Positions 34,410-46,951 are shown, numbered from the stretch's first letter. The stretch is 64,000 nt of DNA from Lentinula raphanica (GCA_027919835.1 JANVFP010000032.1:186001-250000); one strand, 5' to 3'. Notes: generated by a model from the sequence alone, not told the origin. Translations and numbers: made by a program.

Positions 34410-35410
34410 GATGCAATTGTATACAACTGTGCAATCAATGTTCAAAGAGGTCCTTGATAACAGATAAACCGGCCAACATACGATAGATCGATAGTTGTGG
34501 TTCGAAATATAGAGCACTGTGAAGGAAAAGGTTCATCGATGAACATTCAGATGATGATGGGTATCGACGACGCACGATAGATGAACACTCGGTCTTTTGC
34601 ACACGAGCAAATGAGATGGCGATGATGTTGAATGAGCTTGAGAGTTGCGAGCTTGACGCGTGGAACAGAAACTTGGTAACTTCTTTGGCCAGCAAAGAAG
34701 TCGTTTTTACTCGAGGAAACGATGGGGGGAACGAAGAGGATTTCTGAGCATTTATCAATAGACACACAGTCCTGTGCAGCGTGGAATTCTTGCTGTACGA
34801 AACTGGAAGTATAGACAACCCTAGACAACCATCGCCTACAACCACAAGGTCCTACACTGCCATGGATCCGTCATGTTGATTGATAGGGATAAATCGCTAT
34901 CATCAATAACAATGGCCGCCAGTGCAGGCGACGGCCCTCAATAGCTCTCAATGGCCCCGCCGGTGCATCAGTGCGACAAGGATCAAGAGGGATCAAGGAG
35001 GATCAAGGGTGGCTTGTGTTTGCACATGCTCTGCAATGTGCACAGGCGCAGATTTCGCGAATCGCGGGGTTATGGGAACGGACTGCTCAGTGTTATTATG
35101 GACTATAATCTTCTGGTGAAACCACTTACCACAGACAACCGAACCTTCGTTGAAGAACTCCTTGCAGTGGCTTGCACGATGTAGCTTGTAGTATTTCCGA
35201 TTTGCTTCGCCCGGATGATGGCCTATGATGGCTTTGGGATCAGTATCAGTAGCGGGTGATGTGGTGATGGAGAGCGCGTCTTATTGCTTCTTGTGCACGA
35301 TGTTGTTCTGTGAGTTTTTCGTTCATGGAGAGTAAAACGCGTGGAAAGAGCCGGATCGAACACGAGAATGTCCTTGATGTATCCTCTCAATCTAGTGAGA
35401 TCGTTTTGAG
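34410..35410. repeat. Promoter-side duplicated block of MEG2
   Basis: Nearly identical to 18750-19745. The match ends near 35415, where copy 1 continues into the MITE. It contains the same inverted repeat. No supported gene. Confidence 0.7.
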
Positions 35411-35743
35411 CCAGGCCGTACGCGTAAACCGCAGCTGGATGATAGTATTAAGCGCAAAAGAGAGTGTCTGGGACTCGGGAGAGCCTCAGCAAAGTTCAAG
35501 GGATTCTGCCGGCGGCCGAGTCGGTACATCCTCAAATAAGTACTCCTCATCTGTGCCATCTTCTGGAGCGACTTCTTTTCGCCCTCTCGGATGTGAAAAG
35601 ATACCAGAGTTTGACGGTCTCACTAGCAACAGCCACTCCAAGAAATATATGCAGTTTGAAGCAACAAAATCAAGATAGCGAAAGGAAAAGTTTGAAAGTA
35701 CAAATACGATCTCACTCTTGAAGTATAGTAGAGATGTTCAATT
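35411..35743. other. Unassigned stretch between MEG2 upstream block and transporter gene
   Basis: No recognisable coding sequence. Frames of 85-122 codons here overlap each other and look incidental. It likely holds the transporter's 3'UTR. Confidence 0.4.
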
Positions 35744-37324
35744 TCACTCTTCTTTGACATATCCTGCTTCGATATCTTTAGCAGTCCCCGCTTCCGTAGC
35801 GTTCACTGATCTGATCTGATACTCTGGCTCCCAGATGTAGAAATAGGCCGCTGGACCCCACACAATGAAGGCACCGACGATATTCCCTAGGTAGGTGGCA
35901 ATCAACGATCTTCACGAGCCAAGGATAAGTTGGAAGCATGATAATGAAGTGGCGAGAGCTCACTTTCGAATGTAATACGCAGCTGACAAGCCGGGGGTAT
36001 CAAACATGATGCCTAGTGGAATGTAGAACATGTTCGCAATGACTTTACAGGAGAAATATCAGCCCTCGATTCTATGAAACCTAATGGACAGAACAAACCG
36101 TGGTCAAACGAGCATGCCACAAATATCTAAAGAGGAAAATGTATAAGTACGCATGTTATTCGAGTGTTGCATTCAAGAGATGTGATTCACCCAGATCGGA
36201 ATCCAAATTGCAACCAACTATCGTCGTACTGAATATCTGAACACATATCAGAAAGCCTCGAACATCCGTACCTTTGATACCGTGTCTTTAGCCCCCGCGG
36301 ATAGCTACATATTCAACATCATCAGCATCGTATCGTGTCGATAATTCGGAGACATACCCATATCGCAATGCAGACCAAGATGTTGCAGCCGATCCCCCGA
36401 AGGAAGATTTGATGCCATTCTGGAACAACCGCTTTTTTGCTATCAGATATCATTGATATTTATGAGCCTGAGGTCCCGGTTTTCGGGTTAAACACACCTT
36501 GCAAAGGCTTGGACACCACTGAAGAACGGTTCAGAGGAGAGAATGTCGCTGTCTGGATCGAGGAAAATTGTCAACAATCAGGACTCGTTGAACAAAATCT
36601 ACAACATACAGTGTACCAATATAGCAGCTAATGGACAGATCGTCACTCGTTAGCGTCTGGCTCAATGCAGATAATACTGATAGAAGAATTATCACCAGAG
36701 AACAAGCTTCCTGCTAGATTGCCAAACGTGACTGGAAAGGAGGTTAGAAGTCTATGCATGTCTCGCTCATTCAGACGTACCAATAAGCCAATTCACGGGA
36801 AGACTCCACCAAGGTATGTGCCCGCTTGCTATGCCCATTGGGAAAACCTATACATAACGAACATAATGTCAGGTTGGTCATTGGCCGTCTCAGGCCAAAA
36901 AAGGTCCTGTTCACCATCATGTTACTTGTCAACAACTCGAGGCCCAACATGGGTATTCTGGGTATGAAAGTGAGAAAATGTCAAAGGTAATGTGAGAAAT
37001 AAGGAGCACAATACGAAGCCAGAGGGAAAGACAAAACCACCCAAGATCTTTGGTATCGCAGGATTGGCGGTGGCGTCCGATAGTGCTGGAGTACCGCCGG
37101 ATACGATTTCATTCATGAGTGCACCAAAGGAAAGCATAAGACCAGCCAGAACCTATACAAAGGTTGTCGTCGTTATCGTTGAGCATGGAGAGATATCAAA
37201 ACATATGACACACCGCCTTGAAGAACACTATATCATACCTCAATCGATGTTTCGTCACTGCTTGTTGAACCAGCACAAGGGTGACTTCCTCGGGCTTCAA
37301 GGTACTTTCTGGCAGGGACTGCAT
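35744..37324 (-). CDS. Formate/nitrite transporter (FNT) family protein
   Basis: Many short exons on the minus strand. Exon 1 (37214-37324) starts MQSLPESTLKPEEVTLVLVQ. Exon 2 (37010-37152) carries VLAGLMLSFGALMNEIVSGG and GGFVFPSGFVL, spliced to IPMLGLELLTSNMMV (exon 3 upper end 36957). Later exons give FGNLAGSLFSG, KKAVVPEWHQIFLRGIGCNI, LVCIAIW, LSAGAKDTVSK, LVAIWIPIW, IANMFYIPLGIMFDTPGLSA and YLGNIVGAFIVWGPAAYFYI, ending at TGA 35744-35746. This is the standard six-helix FNT fold, with conserved LSFGA and NMM segments. Such channels move formate, nitrite or other small monovalent anions across the plasma membrane; the substrate here is not determinable. Middle exon limits were matched by homology from memory and may be off by a few bases. 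Confidence 0.87.
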
Positions 37325-38435
37325 CGTTTCACTTGTCGTGGTTGATCGTGAAGTTGTCGAATTCGTGAATGTCGTGCTGAGTACAAACCCGTGAGCGAGA
37401 AAAGTTCTTCAAGGACGCAGGCGGCAGAATTCCACCTACCTCAATGTTTGGATAGTTTCTTGTAAATCGATGATATCCCTCGTACGCACTTTCTTAAATG
37501 CGGTGTTCTATATTTGGTCTTACGAAAGGTTATCGGTGGATTGTGCATGAGTTTGTGGCGTGGAAGCCATTTCGATTGGTGCTCGCAGGACGATGAGAAG
37601 AAGAAACACTCTTGGGGTTGAGGAAAGTGATTCCCAACTAAACGGTGGGAGTTACTGTTCGGATTTAGGCCTCCGAACACGTTAACTCGGGAAGCTAGAT
37701 GAGGTGAGGATTGGAGGCACAAACCCAAAAGACCAGTCACCTCACCAGCAGGTTTGGTGACAACATGGTGTATGTTTTGTAGCCGGTTATCAGTAGACTT
37801 TATCGTTAGATTGCGACGGTAATTCCGCGGAAAAGATTGAGTTGAAAGTCCAAGGACGAAATGGAAATAAATAGCTTGTCCGATTGCCATTCTATTCATT
37901 GAGGATGCGTGCTTCAGCATGAAGACAAGCGAAGGGAGCCTTCCTGCTCATTAAGAGAATCCCGCAGCTTGAGCGAAGGGTCTACCGAAAGGTGCAGGAA
38001 TAGTATGACCGTCCAGCATCAAGAGATGTCCGTGATTTCGAATCCTAGTGACTAGCAGCTGCCTGAGGTAAGACCGGTACCGACTCGAAATCGGAGAGAT
38101 ACCTAGCCAAAGACAGGAAACATGCGTTTCCGGTCTGAAATGTTGTCAGTAACACAGCAATAAATGAATGAAGCCGGAAGCTGTACCCAAAGATTGCTTC
38201 TCAAATTTGAGTTCTTTCGAAGCACGACCTAGTAGCACGACTCAAAAATGAATGGAAAATCGCAGAGTCACTCAGAGTCAATTCAATACGTCACGGCGCT
38301 AAAGTAATTCTCCTGCTCTCTTTCTTCCTCCAACTCTCGAAGAAGAATCTGATAATTCCTAGCTCATACAAGGCCAACCTTGAAGGAGTCTATATTACTC
38401 CTAAGGCTGCGTCGCGCTTCGATTGACTGCCAGAC
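37325..38435. promoter_or_regulatory. Divergent intergenic region between FNT gene and LRR-like gene
   Basis: Holds both promoters. A 159-codon minus frame at 37441-37920 shows no domain, no convincing splice context and odd composition, so it is not called. No repeats of note. Confidence 0.4.
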
Positions 38436-40950
38436 ATGGAACGACCTTGGGACTTGTTGCCTGAGCTCCTTCTAGACAGTGAGTTGATACGCGTCTCTCG
38501 TCGATGTTATCCATAATACATTGACCTTGTCATGATCAGAACTTGTGCGGACGATACTATCAGCGTCACCTGAATTAATACTCGATTTTCTCTCCTCCTT
38601 TGGCTCCAGAATACATTCTGCAACCGCTCGATTTTTGTTCACTTGCTTGGAGGTTGAGGATGATGACCGCTTGTTCAAGTGTCCAAACCGCTTTCAAGAA
38701 TCTCGCGTTTATCCTGTACTCTCGAACCGAGACCGATACGCTCATCTCGTGAAGTCTTTGACTGTCGTAAATCCCACACGTCCAGAAAATCGAACTCGAG
38801 ATAGTCCTGATGTTGCAGACTTCCAAGCCTCTGTCCCTCTTTCCGCCGATGAAATTTCGCGTCTGCTTCAATGTTGTACCAATCTCGATAGTTTCCGTTG
38901 GGAAAGCTCCCTTCGGCCTCCAGATGGTGTTTGTGAGGTTAGCACTCCTTTTCAACAATATATTCATAAATCCTAAACTCTTTCTGTAGCAATTATCTAC
39001 CTACAATCTTCGACTAAAGCATTTTCATTTCAATCCCTGGCAACCCAAATCCTCTTCCCATCGCGTTGCTTTGGTGAAATGGGACGCGCCTTCACTGCCA
39101 CTATTGAGTACCCTTCCGCTTACCTCACTATCGTTGTCTGGCCTTTCGCAGGCTGGGACGCGAGCGTTTGCTCGTATGCTTAGCAACATCCGGGAAGAGA
39201 GCGTCATAGAAAATCTGGATATCGACCTCATATGGCTTGATGAAACCGTATGCGAAGCCATTGCGGAAGCGGGCAGGAAGATCCGTCGTATGCGTATCAG
39301 TACAAATGGAACCAAGCTGAACGATAAAGGTCTAATTTCTATCATGGAAGAATGCGAGAGCATAGAAGAATTAATCTTTGATGAAGTTCAAGGTAACGAT
39401 TTGTGCCATTCTGACGAACAATATTTACTCATTTCGTAATGCTAGGTCGGATTAGTCGATCGATGTGGACAAAGCCAACTACCTTCTCTTCCGCCCTTCG
39501 GTGTCTTCGTATCAACATCTCCGAAACTGGTCCTAATCATTCTTGGGCCATGGATCACTTGGAATCTCTACACGCTTTCCCGTTGGAACAGTTGACTGAA
39601 ATATACATATCAAGGAAACCGGATCTTCCCACTGTACAAAACGGTGCAGTACTTTACGAGGATCGTATAGATCCAGTAGTCAGCCTCAAGTCTTTGCCGT
39701 CTGCAATTTTGGATCGGTTACGAGGATGCAAACAACTGACCACACTTGATTGTGATTTCTGGTCGATCTCCATTTCTAATCTCAAGTCGCTCTTGGAAAG
39801 TTGCTCAAAGTTACAGGTAGGGTGTATGCAATACAGTTTGAACAGTTTTGAGCATGCCATCTAGAACTTGAAAATTTCTCTCGATGCTCCCTTTGCCAAG
39901 TTATTAGGCCTTGCCTCCACGTTTGCAACTCTCTCGCAGCTTCATACGATATCCGTTACCATTAATCATGACCATGCGCCTGGAGCACCTCCACCAACAT
40001 CTCTATCCAACACAACGATGTTACCTCCTGCATCAGAACCTCCGGTGGTCATTCGCAAATCAACATCACAGCAGTTACTGAACATCGATCAAATGCAAAC
40101 TCAAACTTGTCTCGATAAAGATACCAGCGATCCCTCTTTTCCGCTACTTCGTGAGGTCAAGCGTTTCGTTCGAAAATGCCCCAAGTTGGAACTTCTAGGT
40201 TTGCAGCGTCTTGTATCTTGTGATAGTGCCATCGTCTGATGCATATTTCTTTCAGAATGGTACGGAAAATACGGACGAGGTTCTTGGATAGTCAAGCGTC
40301 CCTTACACAACTCCAAGAACAGCATCAACGTCACTGTCAATTACCAACTCCCGAGCCTGCCCACGGAGACTTGGCAAGAGATATGTCGAGAAGAGCAGAT
40401 CCAACGTTTCTTTGTACAAGGTTCCTTGTGGTTAGATGCAGTTCGACCAGGCCAAGACTGGACGAGCGAGAAAGCTAAGCTGATGGCGGCGAATCTGGCA
40501 ACAGAGTGCAAAGATGACGGAGTTGAGGTCACACGCGGGACGGAGATGAGGAAAAGCAGAGTTCCATCGATTTCTACATCTTCCTCTTCAAACAGTGAGT
40601 TGAACGTACCAACTACACCTGGTAGGAGCTCGGTTTCGCCTGTGGACGTATACTCTCCATCTGTATCTCCGTTGGAGTCTCCAGCATCATCGAGATATCG
40701 GAAACGCGACTTGTACCCAGACTCTCCCTCACGAACGCGCGACCACAAACGTTCACCGTCCGAACCAATCGCGAACTTTCAGAATTACGAACGAACTCGA
40801 AACGATTTCAGTACAATCGGTACCAGTAGAACAAGGGCTGGTCGTGGCAGAGGGAGGGGCAGGGGTTTGCGCAAAGCTTCGATGGACGAAGGACAGAATG
40901 TGCCGGTCAGATTGAAGGCCGGGTCTCCGAAAGATAATAGCCGGAAATAA
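38436..40950 (+). CDS. F-box/leucine-rich-repeat-like protein with basic Gly-Arg tail
   Basis: Six exons: 38436-38478, 38540-38937, 38990-39392, 39446-39816, 39865-40198 and 40256-40950; 747 residues. The N-terminus MERPWDLLPELLLDKLVRTI looks like the start of an F-box (LPxELL). It is followed by stretches with LRR-like spacing (LPLLSTLPLTSLSLSGLSQA; LRCLRINISETG; CKQLTTLDCDFWSISI). The C-terminal 190 residues are Ser/Pro-rich and end in an Arg-Gly cluster (RTRAGRGRGRGRGL). F-box/LRR proteins select substrates for SCF ubiquitin ligases; here that role is inference from weak motifs. Agaricomycetes carry many such divergent genes. Confidence 0.6.
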
Positions 40951-41022
40951 ATGTATTACGTAACGAATTCGGGGTGTTGATCAACAATAGATCCCCTTTT
41001 CGAAGCACCGCGTCGTTTTGCT

Positions 41023-43126
41023 ATGTTAATTCACGAAAGTCACTCTCTTCCTAAACCTCATGAACACCTTGATTTCGCTCGAATAACAGAAGAAACTCCC
41101 GCAAACTTCATCCCTTTATCCTCACCTGCTGTTACACCAGTCATAGACTCATGCAGGGATCAAGTAAGTTACTCTGTCTTCTTGATTTATACATAGAAAT
41201 TTATCATTTGACTTGTGCGACAGATTGCCCAACTCGCTTCACAGCATAACGCCAGTGAATACAGTTGTCTGAAATATGGTCCTAGAGGTTATCCAGGAAG
41301 ATATATTCCGCTTTCTGTCCAGTCTCCACAGACCTTTCACGAACTTCGCGCTCGTCAGGCCGAATGGGCAAACGGACAAGCTTGGTGGTACAGTGAAAAG
41401 ACTCCAGAAGAGATATCTCCGCATGTACTTGGTCCTTCAGGTTCTTCGGAATTATCGTCGGACTCGCTCTCAAATGACTTGGCTCAACAATTATTAGAGG
41501 CAATAGACGAGCAGTTAGTCCAGGCAGCAGGTGAAGCCAATCTCGACCAGTCAAACTCGAATGGCGCGCAAAGTCATACCATAAAAACTTCTGCGTCTCA
41601 TCCGATTAAGTACGTCTCGGAGAACTTATGACATTGACGATTTGAAGCTTACCGTCTCTCTAGCATATCCGCTATCATACCCGTCGAGATTCTCGCTCTC
41701 TTATCCTCTCATCTGATGTTCACATCAAACGGTTTTCCCAATGAATCACCAAAAACCTCTTCGGCGCTGCAAACACGGCCCACTATCTTTGAAGTACCCT
41801 CAGCCTTTACCTTGGACCGCTTCATCTTGTCGTCATCTGGAAATCTTCGGACGAGCTTTTCTCCAACCCCTCAAAATCCAATGCTTCCTTCACCTGATTC
41901 GACTGAGACACCACTTGATCCGCGTCTTCGTACACGATCTCACGTTACAGAAGCATTGCAAGCTGCTTTGAATTCCGGGATCAAGTCTGGGTCCGCAACT
42001 CCAGTTGAAGAGCCTCGTGCCACCACTTTCCATTCAAACGGTTCCTCCGTGTCGCTCTCCATAACACTAAATCCAGTGCCTCATCCGGGATTCATCGCAT
42101 CGCCTGAGCAAGCAAACCTAGAATCTGAACCCCCTGTGGACATACCGTCTGAGGCAACCTCAGAAACTGGACCACCAACAAATGAAGAGCTTCAAGCAGA
42201 AGCACAACTCCCTTCTTTAGACTCAATCCCTGCCCCTTGCTCTACTGCAACGCCTTCGTTTCTGCTGGGAAATTTATTCATGTCTTCTTGTCCAGGAAAG
42301 AAGGGTACGTCTGCTTCTGTAGATAAGTGATGATCGTCAAACTCAATCTCCTCCTTCGCGTCAGTCCGCCTGAAAGGCCCCGTGAAAGGACGTTCAGGAG
42401 TATGTCGAGATCTTCCAGCTGATCTTCAGCGCATGAAAGATCTCGGAGTCGGTTGTGTGGTCTGGTATGTGAATTCAAGCGTCACTCGTTTATGTGATGC
42501 TCAAAGCTCGACCAGCTGTCTTGATGATAACGAGTTGGAGTTCTTGGGTGCGCCTTGGCCTGAATATCAAGCGGCAACGAACAAGATTGGGTTGGATGTG
42601 TTGCGACTTCCTACCCCTGAAGGTTTAGCACCGGCATTGACGCCTTCAATGCTGGACAAAGAGCTTACGACTTTGATTCACACTTATACTCTTCGAGGTA
42701 TCCCTGTTCTCGTGCATTGCAGAGGAGGTGTAGGTTCGTGATCTTGGAAAAAACTATACGATGTACGTTCTGATACTATACACAACAGGTCGCGCTGGCG
42801 TGATTTCTGCATGTTGGATTCTTAAGGTATTCATTGGAGTTTTATTTTCTTCCGCGCTATATTCAGCTCATTCTATGTCCTCGAAGCTGGGACTTTGTGG
42901 GTGGTCTAGCACCGATTCAATACGTCTGCCACTCACTTCTCAATTTCCAACCTCCGTACAATCTTGCGATGGAGAAGCTTCGGTCAAGAAAGATACTCTT
43001 GAACTTGTAGAACGGGTTATTGCGGTCGTTCGTCGAAGGCGCAGTATGAAGGCTATCGAGACTTACGAACAGGTGCAATTCCTTGTTGACTTTATAGAGT
43101 ATCTTAAGTCACCACAAACACAATGA
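41023..43126 (+). CDS. Dual-specificity / tyrosine protein phosphatase (CX5R)
   Basis: Six exons: 41023-41163, 41224-41609, 41664-42304, 42365-42733, 42789-42826 and 42887-43126; 604 residues. The active-site loop VHCRGGVGRAGVISACWILK spans the fourth intron, with nucleophile Cys and Arg in HCX5R. The general-acid region is upstream (PTPEGLAPALTPSM). The C-terminus VERVIAVVRRRRSMKAIETY, then EQVQFLVDFIEYL, is typical of fungal members of this family, which resemble CDKN3-type phosphatases. The N-terminal 350 residues are Ser/Thr/Pro-rich and poorly conserved. It dephosphorylates Ser/Thr/Tyr substrates; the target is unknown. It starts 72 bases after the LRR-like gene stops, on the same strand. 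Confidence 0.83.
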
Positions 43127-43820
43127 AACGCATCAGTCATTCAGCATCCCCGCATCTTTTACTTTACTTCACGACTAATACCTGATTCTCTCGCAAATTG
43201 TTTTTGACAAACTTGTCAGCTCCAGAAAGGCGCAGATAATCGTATCGATGAGTCGTGGAAGTGACTATAGTGAAGCGGTGATCATGACGAGTTATTCAAC
43301 GACAGCGTTTACTTACTCTTCGTTGAACTATATATAGTCTATCAGACTGGCCAGCGAGGGGCTATCATGACGAACCTCAGAGCTATCAAACTTGGGGAGG
43401 GCAACTCCTAGACTTAGGATGTCAATGAATTGTGGACGACAGTGACTTTAGTGAGCTTTAGTGAGGCGGTGATGCTCAAAGCCGTCGAACCCAAATCGAA
43501 CCGAAGCGAAGGGGGAATATGTACATTGATTTGTACATCCGGAGACCTGATCATCGCGTCACATTGACGAAGCTCCTCTGTGGTGACCTCACTCCTGTCA
43601 CCTTCCGTGCTTCACCTGCGTCTACAGGCGTCTACTCGACGGTTCCGTGGCACTGGGGTTGAAAGTAGCTGATGGATTTCCGTCGGCGAGCGACAGCGGC
43701 GGACCGCGGTGTAGGAGGGTGTCCGTGTAGGGCGAGGTAGGGCGGTGTGAGGCGGTGTGACGGACGCCATGATGATGCAGTGCCACTGCATCAATAATTT
43801 ACCAAATGATCCCAGAAAAG
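43127..43820. other. Intergenic region downstream of the phosphatase
   Basis: No gene seen. It contains GTGACTATAGTGAAGCGGTGAT-type related short repeats (43258-43480) and a perfect palindrome TGATGCAGTG-C-CACTGCATCA at about 43773-43793. Confidence 0.4.
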
Positions 43821-43823
43821 ATC

Positions 43824-43940
43824 ATACTTATAGAGAGCAAGTTTTGCCATGTCTCTTCAGGTCTCTTCCCTTTCCCTCAGTACTGCTGGTTCAGTCCTTC
43901 GCCCTTCCACTCTTCAAATTGCTGGCACACTTGAAAAGTC
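43824..43940 (+). promoter_or_regulatory. Conserved SSP-family promoter/5'UTR block (copy 2)
   Basis: TATA-like ATACTTATAGAGAGC, then TACTGCTGGTTCAGTCCTTC, then TTGCTGGCACACTTGAAAAG. Same order and spacing as the copies near 15143, 46846 and 51540. Confidence 0.65.
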
Positions 43941-44136
43941 TACCAACACCTTGCGCTCATCTTCCATTCACTCGTTACTCTTGCTCAATTCGAAACTTTC
44001 CGATCCGACTCAACCATCCTTTCTGATCATCGTGACTGCCACAACCGTTGCAAGTCGTTGAGTTGATCGTGATTCGTCAAGACGAAGTTCGCAATTAAGC
44101 ACTTTCTCAGATTTTCAGCCCCAATCCTTAGTCAAC

Positions 44137-45001
44137 ATGAACTTCTTTGTTTGCCTGGTGTTGGCTCTTATCCGACCTGCTACGTATGCAATTCCCATCA
44201 CGAACGATGTAAGGCTCTGGTTTTTCTTTGAAATAATGGGTCTTACATATTGGATTGCCGTAGAAACTACAACCCCCATCGACTGATGTGACTCTGAGAA
44301 TTGAACCTCGTACTCATCCCGCTTGTTCCGTCGTAGGTGGATGCATCGCGGCGACTGTCCCATTCGAAGTCGGCGTCAGGTGCGGTCGACTTGTGGGGGA
44401 TATTTTCTTTGCAGACATGCAAGACAAAGCAATTATGTTCAGTCACGAATTCAATAACTTTGTGCAGGAAGCTGTGGGACTTGACGGCCTCACTCCACTC
44501 CAAATGCCCCATGATATGGGTCGAGAACCGAACGACGATGGGCCTTTGCATGTCAAGTTCATTCTTCCCCATGGCCCGGGTGTAACGCATGTCGAACACG
44601 ATCCAGGAACCGCCCGTAAAGCTCTCAAGAAGATACTCTCGCGCAATGTACCAGGCAGAAAGATAGAAATGCCAGAAGAGGGACAACTCCTATCGAGCAA
44701 TGGAGTGTTCGGTGTTGCTATCAACTCGGGGTTCACTGTCAAGCAACGAAATCTGCCAGGTTTTCAGAATCATTGGATACAAGGCCCATGCTATCTGTGG
44801 TTCCGTGTGTGGGAGGGGAGCGGTAATGTCTACGCTGTCTTCATTTCTCATGCCAACCCTGGGCCACACCGTGCTAGAACCGTGGACGTCTGTCGACCGA
44901 ATGCAGCAGCACCCGGGATATTGGGTCAAGTCATGCATACTGTCAATCGTGACTTTCTTGGTGGGCCCGGAGAAAGGTTGGAAAGGTTCACTCCGCCTTA
45001 A
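44137..45001 (+). CDS. Small secreted protein SSP2
   Basis: Exons 44137-44208 (signal peptide MNFFVCLVLALIRPATYA, then IPITND) and 44264-45001; 269 residues. It shares with SSP1 and SSP3 an Asp/His/Arg block after a GPLHVKFILPHG segment, then GQLLSSNGVFGVAINSGFTV, CYLWFRVWEGSGNVYAVFIS and NPGPHRAR. It has a distinct N-terminal insert rich in Asp/Asn. No known domain. Its 3' flank, including GGACTTTGATCGCATAG, recurs after SSP3, so whole gene plus flanks was duplicated. Extracellular role is inferred from the signal peptide. Confidence 0.8.
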
Positions 45002-45739
45002 AACTGCTCATTCCAACTAGACGGTGACCCGACAATTTCCACGAGGAGCCACGATCATAGGTGACACTGTATTGCTCATCCTTCATCATTACTCCTCTCA
45101 ACACTCTTCCGCAACTCTTCCAACTGCCATTCGTTCCATCAAGTGGGCTCGGCCGCCTGTTCCCTTGCGGGACCCCACCTTTTGGTGGAGCCGAGTATCT
45201 TCCTTCCTCTTACGACTGTTCATTTCAGCACTCTTCCGACTGTTCGTTTCAACGTTTCTTCAATTTGCCTTTCCTATACCCTTCCGAACCTCTTCCGACA
45301 GGACTTTGATCGCATAGCGTACTATGGCAGTCATTTACTTATGATTTACTAGGCTGGTCTTCAGTCCGTTAAACCTATGTAGATAAAATGTACTTGACTG
45401 CTCACTGCGGGGCAACTCTTTCATTCTCGTGTAAATTCGCGTGCTGTCAAGAGATTGAACTATCATTCACACTACTCTGTATGATCGCGGCAACCTTGTA
45501 GAATTGAACCAGTATTGGTGCGGGCAAGGATTTCTCAAACTAATCACACTGGCTAAGACACACTGCTGGTGAATGATAAGCGGAATCATTCGCTGACACC
45601 GTGACGCCTTACTACTAAGATCTCAGCGCTGCTCGAAAATACTGGTTTGAGTCTAACCTCTTTGCGATAAGCTACACACCGCAACTGGAACGGGTTTTGT
45701 ACTAAACAGCAGTACATATATACTTCCAGCTGCAACAAC
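45002..45739. other. SSP2 3' flank and spacer
   Basis: Pyrimidine-rich, with repeated CTCTTCCGAC-like words (45100-45300), similar to the SSP3 3' flank at 47970-48130. Open frames here are a by-product of this composition. Confidence 0.45.
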
Positions 45740-45973
45740 TCACAACAACAGGTCAGTTGAACCGATAAATCTTAAAAGAAAGGGGTGGTCCGGAAAAGGC
45801 TTGGATTCTGGAAAAAATAAACACATCACCGTTTTGCTCTTGCGTCCATCATCTGAATCAACAAACAGTACTTCGCCTGCCATTTCAATCATCTCGAGGG
45901 CTATTTTCGTGGCAATGGGATCTACAGTAATTTCTGGCGATAGATGGTGGTAGTGGAAGAAAGAGCAGAACAT
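45740..45973 (-). pseudogene. Fragment of a small unknown gene, paralogous to 48777-48989
   Basis: The minus frame includes ITVDPIATKIALEMIEMAGE. A related minus frame at 48777-48989 reads MPIDPIGMKVLEMILKVAGD. Both lie upstream of, and opposite to, an ATTGGCTCAG-containing segment. Here the upstream part is cut off by a hAT element at 45990. Likely remnants of a duplicated gene; function unknown. Confidence 0.35.
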
Positions 45974-45989
45974 GAACCGGTTTCCGAGC

Positions 45990-46585
45990 TAGGGGTGTGC
46001 CAGAAATTATTTTCGCTCTGTCAGAATTGTAAGATACTGGGAGAAAATTTTGGGCTCCCTGTCAGGCAAAAATGACAAGTATTTTATTGTCAGAAATTAA
46101 AATGTAAAATACAGCCAATTTGTCAGATACATGGTATTTATGACAAGTCAAAAATTGTCAGAATCTAGAAATGACTAAAGGTTAGATCTTCCTCTCTTTT
46201 AAGCATAAGTAGAGACAGGTTGAACACAACAGAAGTACCAGAAGTATCAGATAGAGGAGTTGGACACTCAAATTTCAGATGTACACCCAGCAGTTTCTAC
46301 AAATGTACTGATGTAATATGTAGTTGCTAATTATTTTAATGTTCGGAGAGGCTCGGAGCTGAGAGCAAACATGGCTGAGTCAAATTTTTAGTACGGCAAC
46401 CTCCTGCAACCTCTTACCGGCACACCGGCACTAGCTCCGGCAGAGTCTGGCATACATAAATTCTGACAATTTCTGACAGACCATTTTGGGACCTCCTCAG
46501 TCAAAATTGTATTTGACTTGTCAAATACTTGTCAGAAATCACTTTGTATCTGACAGGTCACAGAGCAGTCACTGGCACAGCCCTA
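45990..46585. mobile_element. Non-autonomous hAT element (596 bp) with perfect 8-bp TSD
   Basis: Ends TAGGGGTGTGCCAG and, inverted, TAGGGCTGTGCCAG, the end type seen in hAT transposons. Flanked by TTCCGAGC at 45982-45989 and 46586-46593. Subterminal TGTCAGAAAT-type words occur in both orientations, as in hAT transposase-binding regions. No transposase. Confidence 0.88.
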
Positions 46586-46845
46586 TTCCGAGCGTTCTCA
46601 TTGGCTCAGGGCCGTGTTCACGCCGGGAGAACAAGTAGACGAAAGCCGCTCAAAATCCTACTACTTACAATGGTCACTAATGGTCATCGGCATTGTGGCA
46701 ATGGTAAGTATGTGCTATACACTGCTATACAACGGTCCATGGTTGTGGTCATCAATGATGGAGTTCCGTCGGCGAGGGACAGAAGTTGGAACTTCGCTCA
46801 ATTTGGCTAGAACAGCGGCGGCGTCCGCCATTGAATCCCAGAGAA

Positions 46846-46951
46846 TTATTTAAAAGAAGCAAGTCCTGCCACATCTCTTCCTCTTCCCTCGTTACTGCTG
46901 GTTCAGTCCTTCGCCCTTGCACTCTTCAAATTGCTGGCACATTTGAAAAGT
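46846..46951 (+). promoter_or_regulatory. Conserved SSP-family promoter/5'UTR block (copy 3)
   Basis: TATTTAAAAGAAGC, then TACTGCTGGTTCAGTCCTTC, then TTGCTGGCACATTTGAAAAG upstream of SSP3. Confidence 0.65.

Noticed and set aside
37441..37920. 159-codon minus frame between FNT and LRR-like genes
   Set aside because: No domain, signal or splice context; it lies where two divergent promoters are expected.
43849..44061. Two overlapping frames of 70-89 codons upstream of SSP2
   Set aside because: They lie in the conserved promoter/5'UTR block repeated before all SSP genes and are not conserved as protein.
45024..45352. Frames of 69-97 codons after SSP2
   Set aside because: Product of CT-rich 3' flank composition; three overlapping frames are open at once.
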